Shown here one piece after another: positions 36,579 to 46,239 of a DNA stretch of 64,000 nt. Below the pieces are notes generated by a model. That model made no database searches, had not been told where the DNA came from, and was given only the letters and a program-made list of their open reading frames with translations. The number at the start of each line of letters is the position of its first letter. The stretch's first letter is position 1. The position numbers were made by a program, and so were the translations under genes. The stretch is from Pirellulaceae bacterium (GTDB lineage: Bacteria; Planctomycetota; Planctomycetia; Pirellulales; Pirellulaceae), in NCBI GenBank assembly GCA_026004775.1, contig BPJU01000013.1, positions 62,001-126,000 of the forward strand, in the 5' to 3' direction.

Positions 36579-38207
36579 ATGAGGAGTCGACCTGTTTGGT
36601 TGGTTGTAGCAGGGCTGACCCTGCTGGCGGCCGGCCCTGTCCGGGGCGCTTATCTGGGGGTGGCCAGCTACCACAATTGCGGCACCGAGGAGGCAGCCAT
36701 CTATTGCTGTGATCCGTGCCACACGGTGATGCGAACGCGCCGGCGCGTGGTGTGGGAAAAACAAGAGATCACCTGTCTGAAGACTGTCTATGAAACGGTT
36801 TATGAGGATAAGGTGATCGACTGCGTGCGGTATGAGCCGGAGGTGCGGTACCGAGAATGCACCTACACGGTTTGCAAGCCGGTCGTGGAAACTCATTACA
36901 AGACCTGCACCTATCGCGTCTGCAAGCCGGTATGGGAAACCCGCCAAAAGACTATCTGCTACACGGTATGCAAACCGGTCTACGAGACGAAGACTCGCGA
37001 AATCTGCTACACGGTTTGCAAACCGGTGTATGAAACCCGCACCAAACAGATCTGCTATACGGTGTGCAAACCCGTTTATGAGACGAAGACTCGCGAAATC
37101 TGCTACACAGTTTGCAAACCGGTATATGAAACCCGTACCAAAGAAATCTGTTACACCGTATGCCGGCCGGTATATGAGACGCGCACCAAGGAGATCTGCT
37201 ATACGGTGTGCAAGCCGGTGTACGAAACGCGCTCGAAAGACATCTGCTATACGGTCTGGACGCCGGTGAAGGAGACCCATTATCGGCAGGTTTGCCGCGT
37301 GGTGTGCAAGCCGGTTCACTACCAGAAGACGGTCGAGGTGTGCGGCGGACGCTGGGAGACGGAAGTGGTCGAATGCCCGGGCCCTGTGGTCAAGAAACGC
37401 GTTCGCACTCCTGGCTGCTGGGTGTGGGATCCGTGCTGCTGCCGGCTGGTTTATTTACCCGGCAAATGCGAAGTGGTGGAAGTGCAATGCCCACCTCGTC
37501 GCGTCGTGAAGAAAGTCTGGGTACCCGAAATCCAGCAAAAGACGATCGATTGCGTGCGGTATGAGCGAGAAGTAGTGACCTGCCAGGTTCCGTACACGGT
37601 CTGCCGGTGGGTGCCCGAGAAGCGGGTGAAGACCTGCACCTATACGGTCTGCCGGTGGGTGCCCGAGAAACGCGTCAAGACCTGCACCTACACGGTCTGC
37701 CGGATGGTGCCGGAGAAGCGCGTCAAGACCTGCACCTACACGGTGTGCCGCATGGTACCGGAAAAGCGCGTCAAGACCTGCACCTATACGGTTTGCCGGT
37801 GGGTGCCGGAGAAGCGCGTCAAGACCTGCACCTACACCGTCTGCCGCATGGTACCGGAAAAGCGTGTGAAGACCTGCACCTATACGGTTTGCCGGTGGGT
37901 TCGGGAAAAGCAGACCAAAGTGTGCACCTACCGGGTGTGCCGCTGGGTGACCGAGTGCCACACGCGGCAGGTTCCCTACACGGTATGCCGCTGGGAGAAG
38001 CAGACCTGTGTGAAGCAGGTGCCGTACACGGTGTGCAAGCCGGTTCATTATCAGAAGACGATCCGAGTCGCTCGCTGTGTACCGAAGCAGGTGCCCTGCA
38101 CGGTGACTCGCTGCGTGCCGCGGATAGTCTGCGAGCAGGTTCCGGTGCACGTGCATTGCTGCCCCTGGACCCTGTTCGGACGCCGGCTGTTTGGTTGCGG
38201 CTGCTGA
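36579..38207 (+). CDS. YTV-repeat cysteine-rich cell surface protein
   Basis: A 542-residue exported protein with a signal peptide (about residues 1-24). Two blocks of 16-residue repeats follow. The first, about ten units, follows CYTVCKPVYETRTKE-I. The second, about ten units, follows CTYTVCRWVPEKRVKT. A Cys-rich linker (residues ~245-330, with GCWVWDPCCC) separates them. Each repeat has YTV and two cysteines, matching YTV proteins reported from planctomycete cell walls, where disulfide crosslinking is expected. It ends in RRLFGCGC. ATG 36579 is chosen over 36558 because AGGAG lies nine bases upstream. A strong terminator follows, fitting an abundant single-gene transcript. Confidence 0.9.
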   Translation: MRSRPVWLVVAGLTLLAAGPVRGAYLGVASYHNCGTEEAAIYCCDPCHTVMRTRRRVVWEKQEITCLKTVYETVYEDKVIDCVRYEPEVRYRECTYTVCKPVVETHYKTCTYRVCKPVWETRQKTICYTVCKPVYETKTREICYTVCKPVYETRTKQICYTVCKPVYETKTREICYTVCKPVYETRTKEICYTVCRPVYETRTKEICYTVCKPVYETRSKDICYTVWTPVKETHYRQVCRVVCKPVHYQKTVEVCGGRWETEVVECPGPVVKKRVRTPGCWVWDPCCCRLVYLPGKCEVVEVQCPPRRVVKKVWVPEIQQKTIDCVRYEREVVTCQVPYTVCRWVPEKRVKTCTYTVCRWVPEKRVKTCTYTVCRMVPEKRVKTCTYTVCRMVPEKRVKTCTYTVCRWVPEKRVKTCTYTVCRMVPEKRVKTCTYTVCRWVREKQTKVCTYRVCRWVTECHTRQVPYTVCRWEKQTCVKQVPYTVCKPVHYQKTIRVARCVPKQVPCTVTRCVPRIVCEQVPVHVHCCPWTLFGRRLFGCGC

Positions 38208-38264
38208 CCGGCGGGTAATCGCTCGAGCGTTCGCGGTGGGCACCTCACCTCGCCCGCGACCCTC

Positions 38265-38307
38265 AACGGCGGTTCGCTTCGGCAAGCGAGCCGCCGTTTC
38301 TTTTTTC
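38265..38307 (+). terminator. Strong rho-independent terminator of the YTV gene
   Basis: A 15-bp stem with one wobble (38265-38279 and 38284-38298) and a CGGC loop is followed by TTTCTTTTTT. It lies about 60 bases beyond the stop codon. Confidence 0.92.
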
Positions 38308-38370
38308 GACCTCGCAAGCCAGACCGATAACGTAGCCTTGCCTCCGGGCTGAGCCATGTGCTTCCGGCCC

Positions 38371-38991
38371 TTACTGCCGTGCGCCCGACACCGGCGCAGC
38401 TCGCAATCGTAACAACGCCAAGAAGTCGTATAATGCATGAGCCACGACCGCAGCTTCCAGTGTACCGGTCAGCAGGTAGACCAGTCCCAGGTAGATGCCT
38501 ACCAGACTGGCCAGCAGAAAATAAAGCGGGCTGACGGCGTGGAACAACCCGAACACCAGGCCGGCGGCGATCAGGGCCCATGCAGTACCGAAAGTAGTAT
38601 TGCCCGCCACATGAGCCAACCAGTTCTGTAGCCAGCCCCGAAATGCCAACTCTTCGCTGAAACCGGCCACCAAAGCCAATAAAGCCACCTCGGCGACCGT
38701 ACAGTCACCGCACAAGCGCCGAGCCAGTTCGGCCACCAGTTGCTTGATCTGGACAATCGGCTCCCAGCGGCTCTTGTCCAGTGCAAAGTATCCCGCAAGA
38801 AGGGGAACCACGGCTGCCCCGCCCGCCAGGCAGCCGAGCAGGGCACGTGACGGCGAGTCCTCGCCACCCGGGTGCCAACAGGGCGGCGAGCCGGAAAGCC
38901 AGCCGGCCAAGTAGGCGATCGGCACCAGCGACAGCTCGGTCATTACCGCCCACCACCACCAGGATCGGTTTTCCGAAGTTCCTTCGGCCAT
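38371..38991 (-). CDS. CPBP-family intramembrane metalloprotease
   Basis: A 206-residue membrane protein with about five hydrophobic segments. It has the three CPBP (Abi/Rce1-like) motifs. These are FSEELAFRGW (Glu113, Glu114, Arg118), FGLFH (His151) and HALYD (His185), which together form the glutamate protease site inside the membrane. Bacterial members process prenylated or small membrane peptides or give self-immunity to peptides; no partner is evident here. It is divergent from ppdK. Confidence 0.87.
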   Translation of the reverse strand: MAEGTSENRSWWWWAVMTELSLVPIAYLAGWLSGSPPCWHPGGEDSPSRALLGCLAGGAAVVPLLAGYFALDKSRWEPIVQIKQLVAELARRLCGDCTVAEVALLALVAGFSEELAFRGWLQNWLAHVAGNTTFGTAWALIAAGLVFGLFHAVSPLYFLLASLVGIYLGLVYLLTGTLEAAVVAHALYDFLALLRLRAAPVSGARQ

Positions 38992-39343
38992 GGTTCAACT
39001 TCCAGGGAACGAGCTCCTGACGTACCCGCGACAGCCCCAAAGCCGGTGTCTATCGCCGGAGGTAGAGCCTAACGCTTGCCGCTCAAGTTGACCATCCGGC
39101 TGCTGGAAGCAGCCTAGGCCGGTAAAATGGCGGCTGGCGTTTTCTTAAGCTGTGCCTTCGGCCGAGGCGCAAAGAGAATCGTCCGGTGCGAGGGTTCCTT
39201 GACCGCTTGGCAGGCGGTTTGCTAGACTCGCCACTTTCAACCGAGCTGTTCGAGTGAGCCTGCCGGGTGGCGCCTGCCGGAGCCGGCGGGACTTCCGCGG
39301 ATGTGAGAAGATAGAGGATGACCCAATAGCAGGAACTGGATCG

Positions 39344-42088
39344 ATGGCCGCAAAAACGACTCGTTCCCGTCATAAAAGGATTTACTACTTCGGCCGTTCC
39401 GGCGCCGAAGGCAAGGGGCTTTCCAAGGAGCTTCTGGGCGGTAAGGGGGCCAACTTGGCCGAGATGACCGCGATTGGATTGCCGGTGCCGCCCGGCTTTA
39501 CGATCACCACCGAGGTGTGTGCCGCCTTTTATGAAGCCGGGGGGAAATTGCCCGACGGGCTGATGGACGAAGTACGTGCCGCCATTGGCCGGCTGGAAAA
39601 AGAGCTTGGCCGCAAATTCGGCGATGATCGGCAACCGCTGTTGGTTTCGGTTCGTTCCGGAGCCGCGGTATCGATGCCCGGCATGATGGACACGATCCTC
39701 AACCTGGGGTTGACGGATCAATCCGTCCAGGGGTTGGCGGAGGCTACCTCCAACGAGCGCTTTGCCTACGATGCCTATCGGCGTCTGATCAACATGTTCG
39801 GTGATGTGGTGATGGGGGTTGAACATCGCCATTTCGAGGAAGAGTTTGACCGTATCAAGAAAGAGTTCGGCGCCGAAACCGATACGCAGGTTCCCGCTGA
39901 AGGGTTGAAACAGCTTTGTGAAGCCTACAAGAGAGTGTACCGCGACCATACACGGAGCGACTTCCCGCAGGATCCTTATGAGCAACTGCGGCTAGCGATC
40001 GAGGCGGTGTTCCGCAGTTGGAATTCCCCGCGAGCTATTCGATACCGGGAAGTCGAGAACATCCGCGGCCTGCTCGGTACGGCTGTCAACGTGCAGTCGA
40101 TGGTGTTCGGCAATATGGGTGACGATTCGGCCACGGGAGTCGCGTTTACTCGCGACCCATCGACGGGCAAGAACGAGTTTTACGGCGAGTTTCTCGTCAA
40201 CGCTCAAGGGGAAGACGTGGTAGCGGGGATCCGCACACCGCAGCCGATTTCCGAACTGAAAAAGTGGAACAAGGCGGTTTACCAACAGCTGCTCGACATC
40301 AAGGGGATTCTCGAGCGTCACTACCGCGACATGCAGGATATCGAGTTTACCATCGAGCGCGGCAAGTTGTTCATGCTTCAGACACGAGCCGGCAAGCGTA
40401 CCGGGACGGCCGCGGTGCGTATTGCCTGTGACATGGTCGACGAAAAGCTCATTACCGAAAAGGAAGCCGTGCTGCGGATTCCGGCCAACGATTTGACTCA
40501 GTTGTTGCTGCCGGGCTTCGAGCCACAGGCCAAGAAGCAGGCCCAGGACCGGGTGCTGGCCGTGGGGCTGCCGGCATCGCCAGGAGCGGCTGTAGGCAAA
40601 TTGGCCTTTACGGCCGAAGAAGCCGTGCAACGCACGCGGGATGGCGAAAAAGTGATTCTGGTACGGCGTGAGACGAGTCCTGAAGATGTGGACGGCATGC
40701 ACAGTGCCGTGGGGATTCTTACCAGCACCGGCGGCATGACCAGCCACGCCGCCGTGGTGGCTCGAGGTTGGGGACGTTGCTGCGTCGTCGGGGCCGGTGA
40801 CATCCAGATCAACGAACAAGCCCGCACGATCACCGTCAAAGGCCGCACGCTGACGGCTGACGATACGATCTCGCTGGATGGTTCCACCGGCGAAGTGATC
40901 GAAGGGGCGCTGCCGACCACCGTGCCCAAGCTCTCCGGCAACTTCGCTCGGGTCATGCAATGGGCTGACAAGTACCGGCGGCTTCAGGTGCGTACCAACG
41001 CGGACACTCCCGAAGACGCCAAACGAGCCCGCCAATTCGGCGCCGAAGGAATCGGGTTGTGCCGCACCGAGCACATGTTTTTCCAGGAAGACCGGATCGC
41101 GGCGATGCGCGAGATGATCCTGGCCGATTCGGTGGAGGCACGGCAGGCGGCGCTGGCCAAGCTGTTACCGTTCCAGAAACAGGATTTCGTCGGTATTTTC
41201 ACCGCCATGAATGGCTTGCCGGTGACGATCCGGCTGCTCGATCCGCCGCTGCATGAGTTCTTGCCGCGCGATCCCCGCCAGCAGCAAGAACTGGCCGAAA
41301 CCATGGGTGTTCCCGTAGAAAAAGTGCGGGCCCGCGTGGAGCAACTGCATGAGGTCAACCCGATGCTCGGGCATCGCGGTTGCCGCTTGAGTGTCACTTA
41401 TCCGGAGGTGCTCCGCATGCAGGTGCGGGCCATTGTCGAAGCCGCCATCGAATGCCGGCAAAAACGAATCGACGCTCGCCCGGAAATCATGATCCCGCTG
41501 GTGGGCATGGCGTCGGAATTGAAACTGCTGCGGCAGTGGACCGAGGAGACGATCGCGGAAGTCGTTCGGGAAAAGAACTTCAAGGGCAAGCTCGACATCC
41601 TGATCGGGACGATGATCGAAGTGCCTCGAGCGGCCCTCACCGCCGGCGAGGTGGCGCAGTTTGCCGACTTTTTCAGCTTTGGTACCAACGACCTGACGCA
41701 GATGACCTTTGGTTTCAGCCGGGACGATATCGGAACGTTTCTGCCACACTACCTGAAGCTGGAACTCTTGCCCACCGATCCGTTCCAGTCACTGGATACG
41801 GCTGGGGTGGGCCAGTTGGTTCAGATGGGAGTGCAAAAGGGGCGTGCCGCCCGGCAGACGCTCAAAGTCGGTATCTGTGGGGAGCACGGGGGCGATCCGG
41901 ACTCGATCCGCTTCTGCCACACGGTCGGGCTGGACTACGTAAGCTGCTCGCCGTTTCGAGTGCCGATTGCCCGTCTGGCTGCCGCTCAGGCCGCGCTGCT
42001 CGACGAGCGATCGTCCTCCGAACCGGCTCGGCCGGCTAAAGTTGGGGCACGCTCCGACAAGAAGAAGGTTGCCTCAGCTCGCCGCTGA
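39344..42088 (+). CDS. ppdK: Pyruvate, phosphate dikinase
   Basis: A 914-residue enzyme that interconverts pyruvate, ATP and phosphate with PEP, AMP and pyrophosphate. The N-terminal ATP-grasp domain has LLGGKGANLAEMTAIGLPVPPGF and SVRSGAAVSMPGMMDTILN. The central phosphohistidine domain carries GGMTSHAAVVARGWG (His near residue 469). The C-terminal PEP/pyruvate barrel has GIGLCRTEHMF and the catalytic CGEHGG. ATG 39344 is used because the enzyme homology starts there and AGGA lies about nine bases upstream. It may serve gluconeogenesis or PPi-linked glycolysis. It overlaps hemY by 15 bases tail to tail. Confidence 0.97.
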   Translation: MAAKTTRSRHKRIYYFGRSGAEGKGLSKELLGGKGANLAEMTAIGLPVPPGFTITTEVCAAFYEAGGKLPDGLMDEVRAAIGRLEKELGRKFGDDRQPLLVSVRSGAAVSMPGMMDTILNLGLTDQSVQGLAEATSNERFAYDAYRRLINMFGDVVMGVEHRHFEEEFDRIKKEFGAETDTQVPAEGLKQLCEAYKRVYRDHTRSDFPQDPYEQLRLAIEAVFRSWNSPRAIRYREVENIRGLLGTAVNVQSMVFGNMGDDSATGVAFTRDPSTGKNEFYGEFLVNAQGEDVVAGIRTPQPISELKKWNKAVYQQLLDIKGILERHYRDMQDIEFTIERGKLFMLQTRAGKRTGTAAVRIACDMVDEKLITEKEAVLRIPANDLTQLLLPGFEPQAKKQAQDRVLAVGLPASPGAAVGKLAFTAEEAVQRTRDGEKVILVRRETSPEDVDGMHSAVGILTSTGGMTSHAAVVARGWGRCCVVGAGDIQINEQARTITVKGRTLTADDTISLDGSTGEVIEGALPTTVPKLSGNFARVMQWADKYRRLQVRTNADTPEDAKRARQFGAEGIGLCRTEHMFFQEDRIAAMREMILADSVEARQAALAKLLPFQKQDFVGIFTAMNGLPVTIRLLDPPLHEFLPRDPRQQQELAETMGVPVEKVRARVEQLHEVNPMLGHRGCRLSVTYPEVLRMQVRAIVEAAIECRQKRIDARPEIMIPLVGMASELKLLRQWTEETIAEVVREKNFKGKLDILIGTMIEVPRAALTAGEVAQFADFFSFGTNDLTQMTFGFSRDDIGTFLPHYLKLELLPTDPFQSLDTAGVGQLVQMGVQKGRAARQTLKVGICGEHGGDPDSIRFCHTVGLDYVSCSPFRVPIARLAAAQAALLDERSSSEPARPAKVGARSDKKKVASARR

Positions 42089-43525
42089 TCCGCGCCGGCC
42101 TTGCAGGTACTGAACCACGCGAGCAGCCGCTTGCTGGGCACTGCGGATACATTGAGGGATCCCGACGCCTCGGTAGGCGTTACCTGCTAAAGCGAGCCCG
42201 GGGTGAGCTTCCAGCAAGCGTTCGAGCGTGGCGATCCGATCCAGATGTCCGACGTGGTACTGCGGCATGGCTCGGTACCACCGCACCAGACGCTCCAGCA
42301 CCGGAGTGCCGCGATAGCCGAAGAGAGTTTCGAGCTCTTCGCGCGCCCAGGCGAGTAACTGCTGGTCGTCGGCTTCGAGCAGTTCCGGCTGGCAGGCTCC
42401 TCCCAGGAACAGCCGCACCAAGGCGTGATCGGGCGGGGCTCGTCCTGGGAATTTCATACTGGCAAAGCTGCCGGCTAACACGCGGCGATTTTCCACCAGC
42501 GGGCAGACGTAACCAAAACCGTCAAGCGGGCGAGCCAGATCGGCGGTGCGGATCCCCAGCACAGCAATGGCTGCGCTCGATCGAGGAATGGCCGCCAAGA
42601 GGTTGGCTGCTGGAACGTCGAAAGGTTTCAAAAGCTGTGCCGCCAGGTCATTGGGCAAAGCCACCACCACGGCATCGAACGCCTGATCACAACATTGCCC
42701 GTCGCGGTTGGTCCAATGCAGATGCCATTTTCCCTCGGAAGGCGATAGCTGGTGCACGCGGCAGCCCGTGCGAAGTGACCCGCCAGGAAGCTGCTGGACC
42801 AGGGCATCAACGAGTGTCTGCATTCCCTCCTTCGGGGCGACAAAAAGGCCGTAGCGTGCTCCGGACGCCGATCGATGGCCGCCCGGCTGCTTTGACCGCG
42901 GTCGGAGTCGCCACGCAGCTCGGATCAAACCGCCGTATTGCTGCTCCATCTGGCGAAACCGCTGCATGGTTGCTTCCATACTCAATTGATACGGATCGGC
43001 CGTATAAATGCCGCTTACCAAAGGCTGGATCAGTCGCTCAAAAGCTTCTTGTCCAAAACGGCGGATGGCAAACGATGCCAGCGATTCGTCGCCGGTATCC
43101 GTCCGTGGCGGCACCAGGCATTCGGCCAGCAGCCGCATGCGACCTTTCAGGCTCAATAGGCTGCTGGCCAGGATCGGCCACATTTTTCGCGGTTGGAGTA
43201 ACACAAATCCCTCCGGCACCGGGTACAGCCGCCCCTGCCACACGACCAGGGCTCGACGGTGTTGCTCGAGCGTGCCGACCAGTTGATCATCGATTCCCAA
43301 CTGCTGGCATAGTTCCACCGCCCAGGGCTCTTCCGTGCTGAACATGTCGGGGCCATATTCGACGAGAAAACCATCCACGTGCTCCGTGCGGATCACACCG
43401 CCGAACGACGAGGACTGCTCGAACAGGTGCAGCTCGATTTCGGGCCAGAGCCGGCGCACATAGAAAGCGGCGGCCAAACCGCTGATTCCGCCTCCGAGAA
43501 TGGCGACGCGCGATCCACGGCTCAC
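42074..43525 (-). CDS. hemY: Protoporphyrinogen/coproporphyrinogen oxidase (HemY type)
   Basis: A 483-residue FAD flavoprotein of late heme synthesis. The FAD-binding motif VAILGGGISGLAAAFYVRRL is at the N-terminus. FGGVIRTEHVDGFLVEYGPD follows, as in oxygen-dependent porphyrinogen oxidases. The C-terminal GLALAGNAYRGVGIPQCIRSAQ is the conserved FAD-closing segment. Whether it uses proto- or coproporphyrinogen cannot be told from sequence alone. The start is GTG 43525. hemW is elsewhere in the window, but the two are not linked. Confidence 0.92.
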   Translation of the reverse strand: MSRGSRVAILGGGISGLAAAFYVRRLWPEIELHLFEQSSSFGGVIRTEHVDGFLVEYGPDMFSTEEPWAVELCQQLGIDDQLVGTLEQHRRALVVWQGRLYPVPEGFVLLQPRKMWPILASSLLSLKGRMRLLAECLVPPRTDTGDESLASFAIRRFGQEAFERLIQPLVSGIYTADPYQLSMEATMQRFRQMEQQYGGLIRAAWRLRPRSKQPGGHRSASGARYGLFVAPKEGMQTLVDALVQQLPGGSLRTGCRVHQLSPSEGKWHLHWTNRDGQCCDQAFDAVVVALPNDLAAQLLKPFDVPAANLLAAIPRSSAAIAVLGIRTADLARPLDGFGYVCPLVENRRVLAGSFASMKFPGRAPPDHALVRLFLGGACQPELLEADDQQLLAWAREELETLFGYRGTPVLERLVRWYRAMPQYHVGHLDRIATLERLLEAHPGLALAGNAYRGVGIPQCIRSAQQAAARVVQYLQGRRGSAAS

Positions 43526-43792
43526 GCCAGCACTCTCCCGGAGTCTTCCGAGTGACCTGTCCGGCCCGTGCCGGGCAAGGAGGTGCAGGACGCACCGAGC
43601 GGACGATGGGAGCTTGGGGTTCGGCTACGCATAAATTTCGCTTGATGTAAGGTTGGGCCTCTGATCTAATATAGCGGCGCTGACCGAAACGGGCGCGGGG
43701 CGTATCGCTGCAAGCGGCACGAGGCGACTAGTGGGGAAGCGGCGTCTGGTGGGTACGGGTTCAACAGGCATCGAGCCACAGGAGGCAGGGTG

Positions 43793-45061
43793 ATGTTGCG
43801 GATCGCTATTCCCGACCGGCACGTATATTGTGATGGGATTTCGCGACGGAGCTTTTTGGAGCTGGGGTCGTTGGGCATTGTGGGGTTGAGCTTGTCGCAG
43901 CTTTTTCGGTTGGAGGCGGCTGCCGGAGTTGGCAGCTCCACAAAGTCGGTCATCCATATCCATCTTGCCGGCGGCCCGTCGCACCAAGATCTTTTTGACC
44001 TGAAGCCGATGGCACCGCGGGAGTTTCGGGGCGAGTTTACGCCGATCGCCACGAACGTACCGGGCATACAGATCTGCGAGCATTTTCCGAAATTGGCGCA
44101 ATTGGCCGACAAGTACATCATCATCCGCTCGCTGGTAGGCATGTTCAACGATCACACCAATTTCCACACGCTCACCGGCTACCACCGCCGCGATCTGGCG
44201 GCGTTGGGAGGACGTCCGTCTTTTGGCAGTGTGGCTGCCAAGCTGTTGGGCGACACCGGGAGCGGCGCGCCGCCCTATGTTGCGTACAACGGCGGCAGCC
44301 CTGGGTTCCTGGGGCCGGTTTACCGGCCGTTTACTCCGAGCGGCAACGAGCTGCGGATGCATCGCGCGTTGTCGGCGGATCGACTACAGGATCGCACGGC
44401 ACTGTTGGCGTCACTGGATCGGATGCGCCGCGATATGGACCGTTCCGGCCAAATGGAAGCCCTTGACCAGTACACGCAAAAGGCCGTGGATGTGGTAACC
44501 TCGGGGCGCGTGGCCGACGCGCTGGATCTGGGGAAGGAAGACAAGCGCGTGGTCGACCGGTATGGCTCGTCCGGCAAGACATTCCTCCTGGCGCGGCGGT
44601 TGGTGGAAGTGGGCGTGCGGGTAGTCACTTTCAACTGGGGCGGGTGGGACACGCATAGTCGCAACTTCGTGACGCTCAAGAGGCAGTTGCCTCAGTTGGA
44701 TCAGGCCTTGAGCGCACTGCTGGAAGATCTCCACCAGCGAGGGATGGATCGGGATGTAACCGTGGTGATGTGGGGCGAGTTCGGACGTACGCCGCGGGTG
44801 AACAACAACGCCGGACGCGATCACTGGCCGCAATTGGCGATGTGCTGGCTGGCCGGAGGCGGCATGCGCACCGGGCAAGTGATCGGGGCATCGAGCAAGT
44901 ACGCTGAGTCGGCTCAGGACCGCCCGGTGCATTTGCAAGAAGTCATGGCCACCCTGTACCACAACTTGGGTATCGATGTGGCTCGAACGCAATTGATCGA
45001 TCCGGCTGGTCGCCCCCAGTACCTCTTGGACCGCCGCACCCCGATTGCGGAAGTTCTGTAA
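43793..45061 (+). CDS. DUF1501 family exported protein
   Basis: A 422-residue protein with a Tat-type leader (DGISRRSFLELGSLGIVGLSL). The DUF1501 body follows: VIHIHLAGGPSHQDLFDLKP, EHFPKLAQLADKYIIIRSLV, FNWGGWDTH, VVMWGEFGRTP and NNNAGRDHWP. The fold is related to alkaline phosphatase/sulfatase. These proteins are very numerous in planctomycetes, often paired with DUF1549/DUF1553 genes, but no such partner is next to this one. ATG 43793 follows GGAGG at a good distance. The end abuts a decayed gene. Confidence 0.93.
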   Translation: MLRIAIPDRHVYCDGISRRSFLELGSLGIVGLSLSQLFRLEAAAGVGSSTKSVIHIHLAGGPSHQDLFDLKPMAPREFRGEFTPIATNVPGIQICEHFPKLAQLADKYIIIRSLVGMFNDHTNFHTLTGYHRRDLAALGGRPSFGSVAAKLLGDTGSGAPPYVAYNGGSPGFLGPVYRPFTPSGNELRMHRALSADRLQDRTALLASLDRMRRDMDRSGQMEALDQYTQKAVDVVTSGRVADALDLGKEDKRVVDRYGSSGKTFLLARRLVEVGVRVVTFNWGGWDTHSRNFVTLKRQLPQLDQALSALLEDLHQRGMDRDVTVVMWGEFGRTPRVNNNAGRDHWPQLAMCWLAGGGMRTGQVIGASSKYAESAQDRPVHLQEVMATLYHNLGIDVARTQLIDPAGRPQYLLDRRTPIAEVL

Positions 45062-45070
45062 CGGCAGGAA

Positions 45071-45399
45071 TTGTCGTGGCCGCGGATTGGCGATTTTGGC
45101 GAGCGGCTTGCGATATTAGCTGACCGAGTTCAGCACCGGCGACAGCAATTCCTGGAAGAAGGGCGTCGTGAAGGTCTGGAACCAGGCCGCAAACAAGGTC
45201 TGAAACAAGGTTGGGAGCAAGGACGATCGGAGGGGCCTGTTGAAGCTGATTCAAGTTCTTCTCCGATTACTGCGGCATCGATTCGGCCACTGAGCCGAGC
45301 GGTACTCTACCGCGTCCAGCAGGCCGATTCGTCGCAGTTGCTGTGGGGGAACGGCTGATGGCGGCTAAGAGCTTGTCGGATGTATTCGATGGGATGCTT
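45071..45399 (+). pseudogene. Decayed C-terminus of an Rpn/PD-(D/E)XK nuclease-like gene
   Basis: Only the C-terminal part of a recombination-promoting nuclease-type protein remains. The recognisable pieces are LADRVQHRRQQFLEEGRREG with EG-rich repeats (frame 1), LLKLIQVLLRLLRHRFG (shifted frame), LSRAVLYRVQQADSSQLLWG (frame 1 again) and ERLMAAKSLSDVFDG (shifted). Reading through needs about three frame changes, near 45235, 45286 and 45348, the last in a run of five G. The nuclease domain is missing, because the DUF1501 stop is only nine bases upstream. This is best read as a relic of a mobile-type gene. Confidence 0.75.
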
Positions 45400-45639
45400 C
45401 GGCAGAACCGACACGCTCAAAGGCTCGTCAAGAACCGCTTTCGATTACCCTACCAGGCGTACCGCGTTTTTACATACTGGGGACGTTTGAAAATTAGTGC
45501 CGCAGCCGAGTAACACGCCGCCAACCAGCTTTGGTGTATTGGAATCCCCCGCATTTTCCTGTCGCCACATCCGGTGTTAGCGCCTTCTACGTCTGGGGGA
45601 CGGGTCGCTCATGAGTTCAACTAAAGTTTCCTGCTGCTA
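45400..45639. other. Intergenic sequence after the decayed gene
   Basis: No gene is visible. It contains ATTAGTGCCGCAGCCG at 45493-45508, a near copy of a sequence found after the next gene at 46242-46257. Confidence 0.35.
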
Positions 45640-46239
45640 GTGACCGATGAGAGAATAATTGAGGATACCATTTGGTTCGCCGTAGAAGTCTCGGACATTT
45701 GGTTGCTACTCATCATGAACCAGATTGTGCCATGGATGGCTGCCCAAGCTGTGTTGCCGTACGCGGTGGACCTGGCGAGCCGGGTCGGCGAGGTGCTTGA
45801 GGCGGGCTTTGCGGCTCTCTTGGGCCAAGACGTTGCCCCGCCAAGTAGCGCTCCGGAGGCAGCGGGGCCTGGAGTGGTGGGCAGCGGAGTTGCCGCGACG
45901 TCCGAGCTGTTCCGATGGCTGGAAGTGTTTCACCAGCGTTTGGCCCAGCTTGTTGACGAGGCCGGCGTGTCGGAGGTTTCGACATTGGACATCACGATGG
46001 CCGATGACGGGCGGCTTACACTGGTGGGAGCTGGTGCTGCGTGGGGAGAGCTCCAACGGCGGGTGCGCACCGACGAACTGCTGCGTCTGGCGTTCCAGGC
46101 CATTGACAGCATTGTGCCGGGCCATGGGCCTATGGCGTCCGATGGCGGCGGTCTGGCATCTTCCACGCATACCGGTAGAGCCCATTCGATGCCTTTACGT
46201 CTGCGGTGGACCCCCGAGAGTGCCTCGGTGCTTTCTTGA
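45640..46239 (+). CDS. Hypothetical protein
   Basis: Up to 199 residues, GTG 45640 start, or 174 residues from ATG 45715 (MNQIVPWMAAQAVLPYAVDL). Neither start has a convincing ribosome-binding site. From about residue 30 on, third codon positions are GC-rich like real genes here. The pattern looks like two amphipathic helices, an acidic Ala/Pro/Gly linker, then helix-strand-helix (FRWLEVFHQRLAQLVDEAG, DDGRLTLVG, ELLRLAFQAID). I do not recognise a family. It is an orphan between a relic and a convergent kinase and is framed by imperfect direct repeats. Confidence 0.5.
   Translation: MTDERIIEDTIWFAVEVSDIWLLLIMNQIVPWMAAQAVLPYAVDLASRVGEVLEAGFAALLGQDVAPPSSAPEAAGPGVVGSGVAATSELFRWLEVFHQRLAQLVDEAGVSEVSTLDITMADDGRLTLVGAGAAWGELQRRVRTDELLRLAFQAIDSIVPGHGPMASDGGGLASSTHTGRAHSMPLRLRWTPESASVLS

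Noticed and set aside
36396-37319. Minus-strand frame opposite the YTV repeats (307 codons, repetitive)
   Set aside because: Its repeats are only the antisense image of the YTV repeats; the plus strand has signal peptide, ribosome-binding site and terminator.
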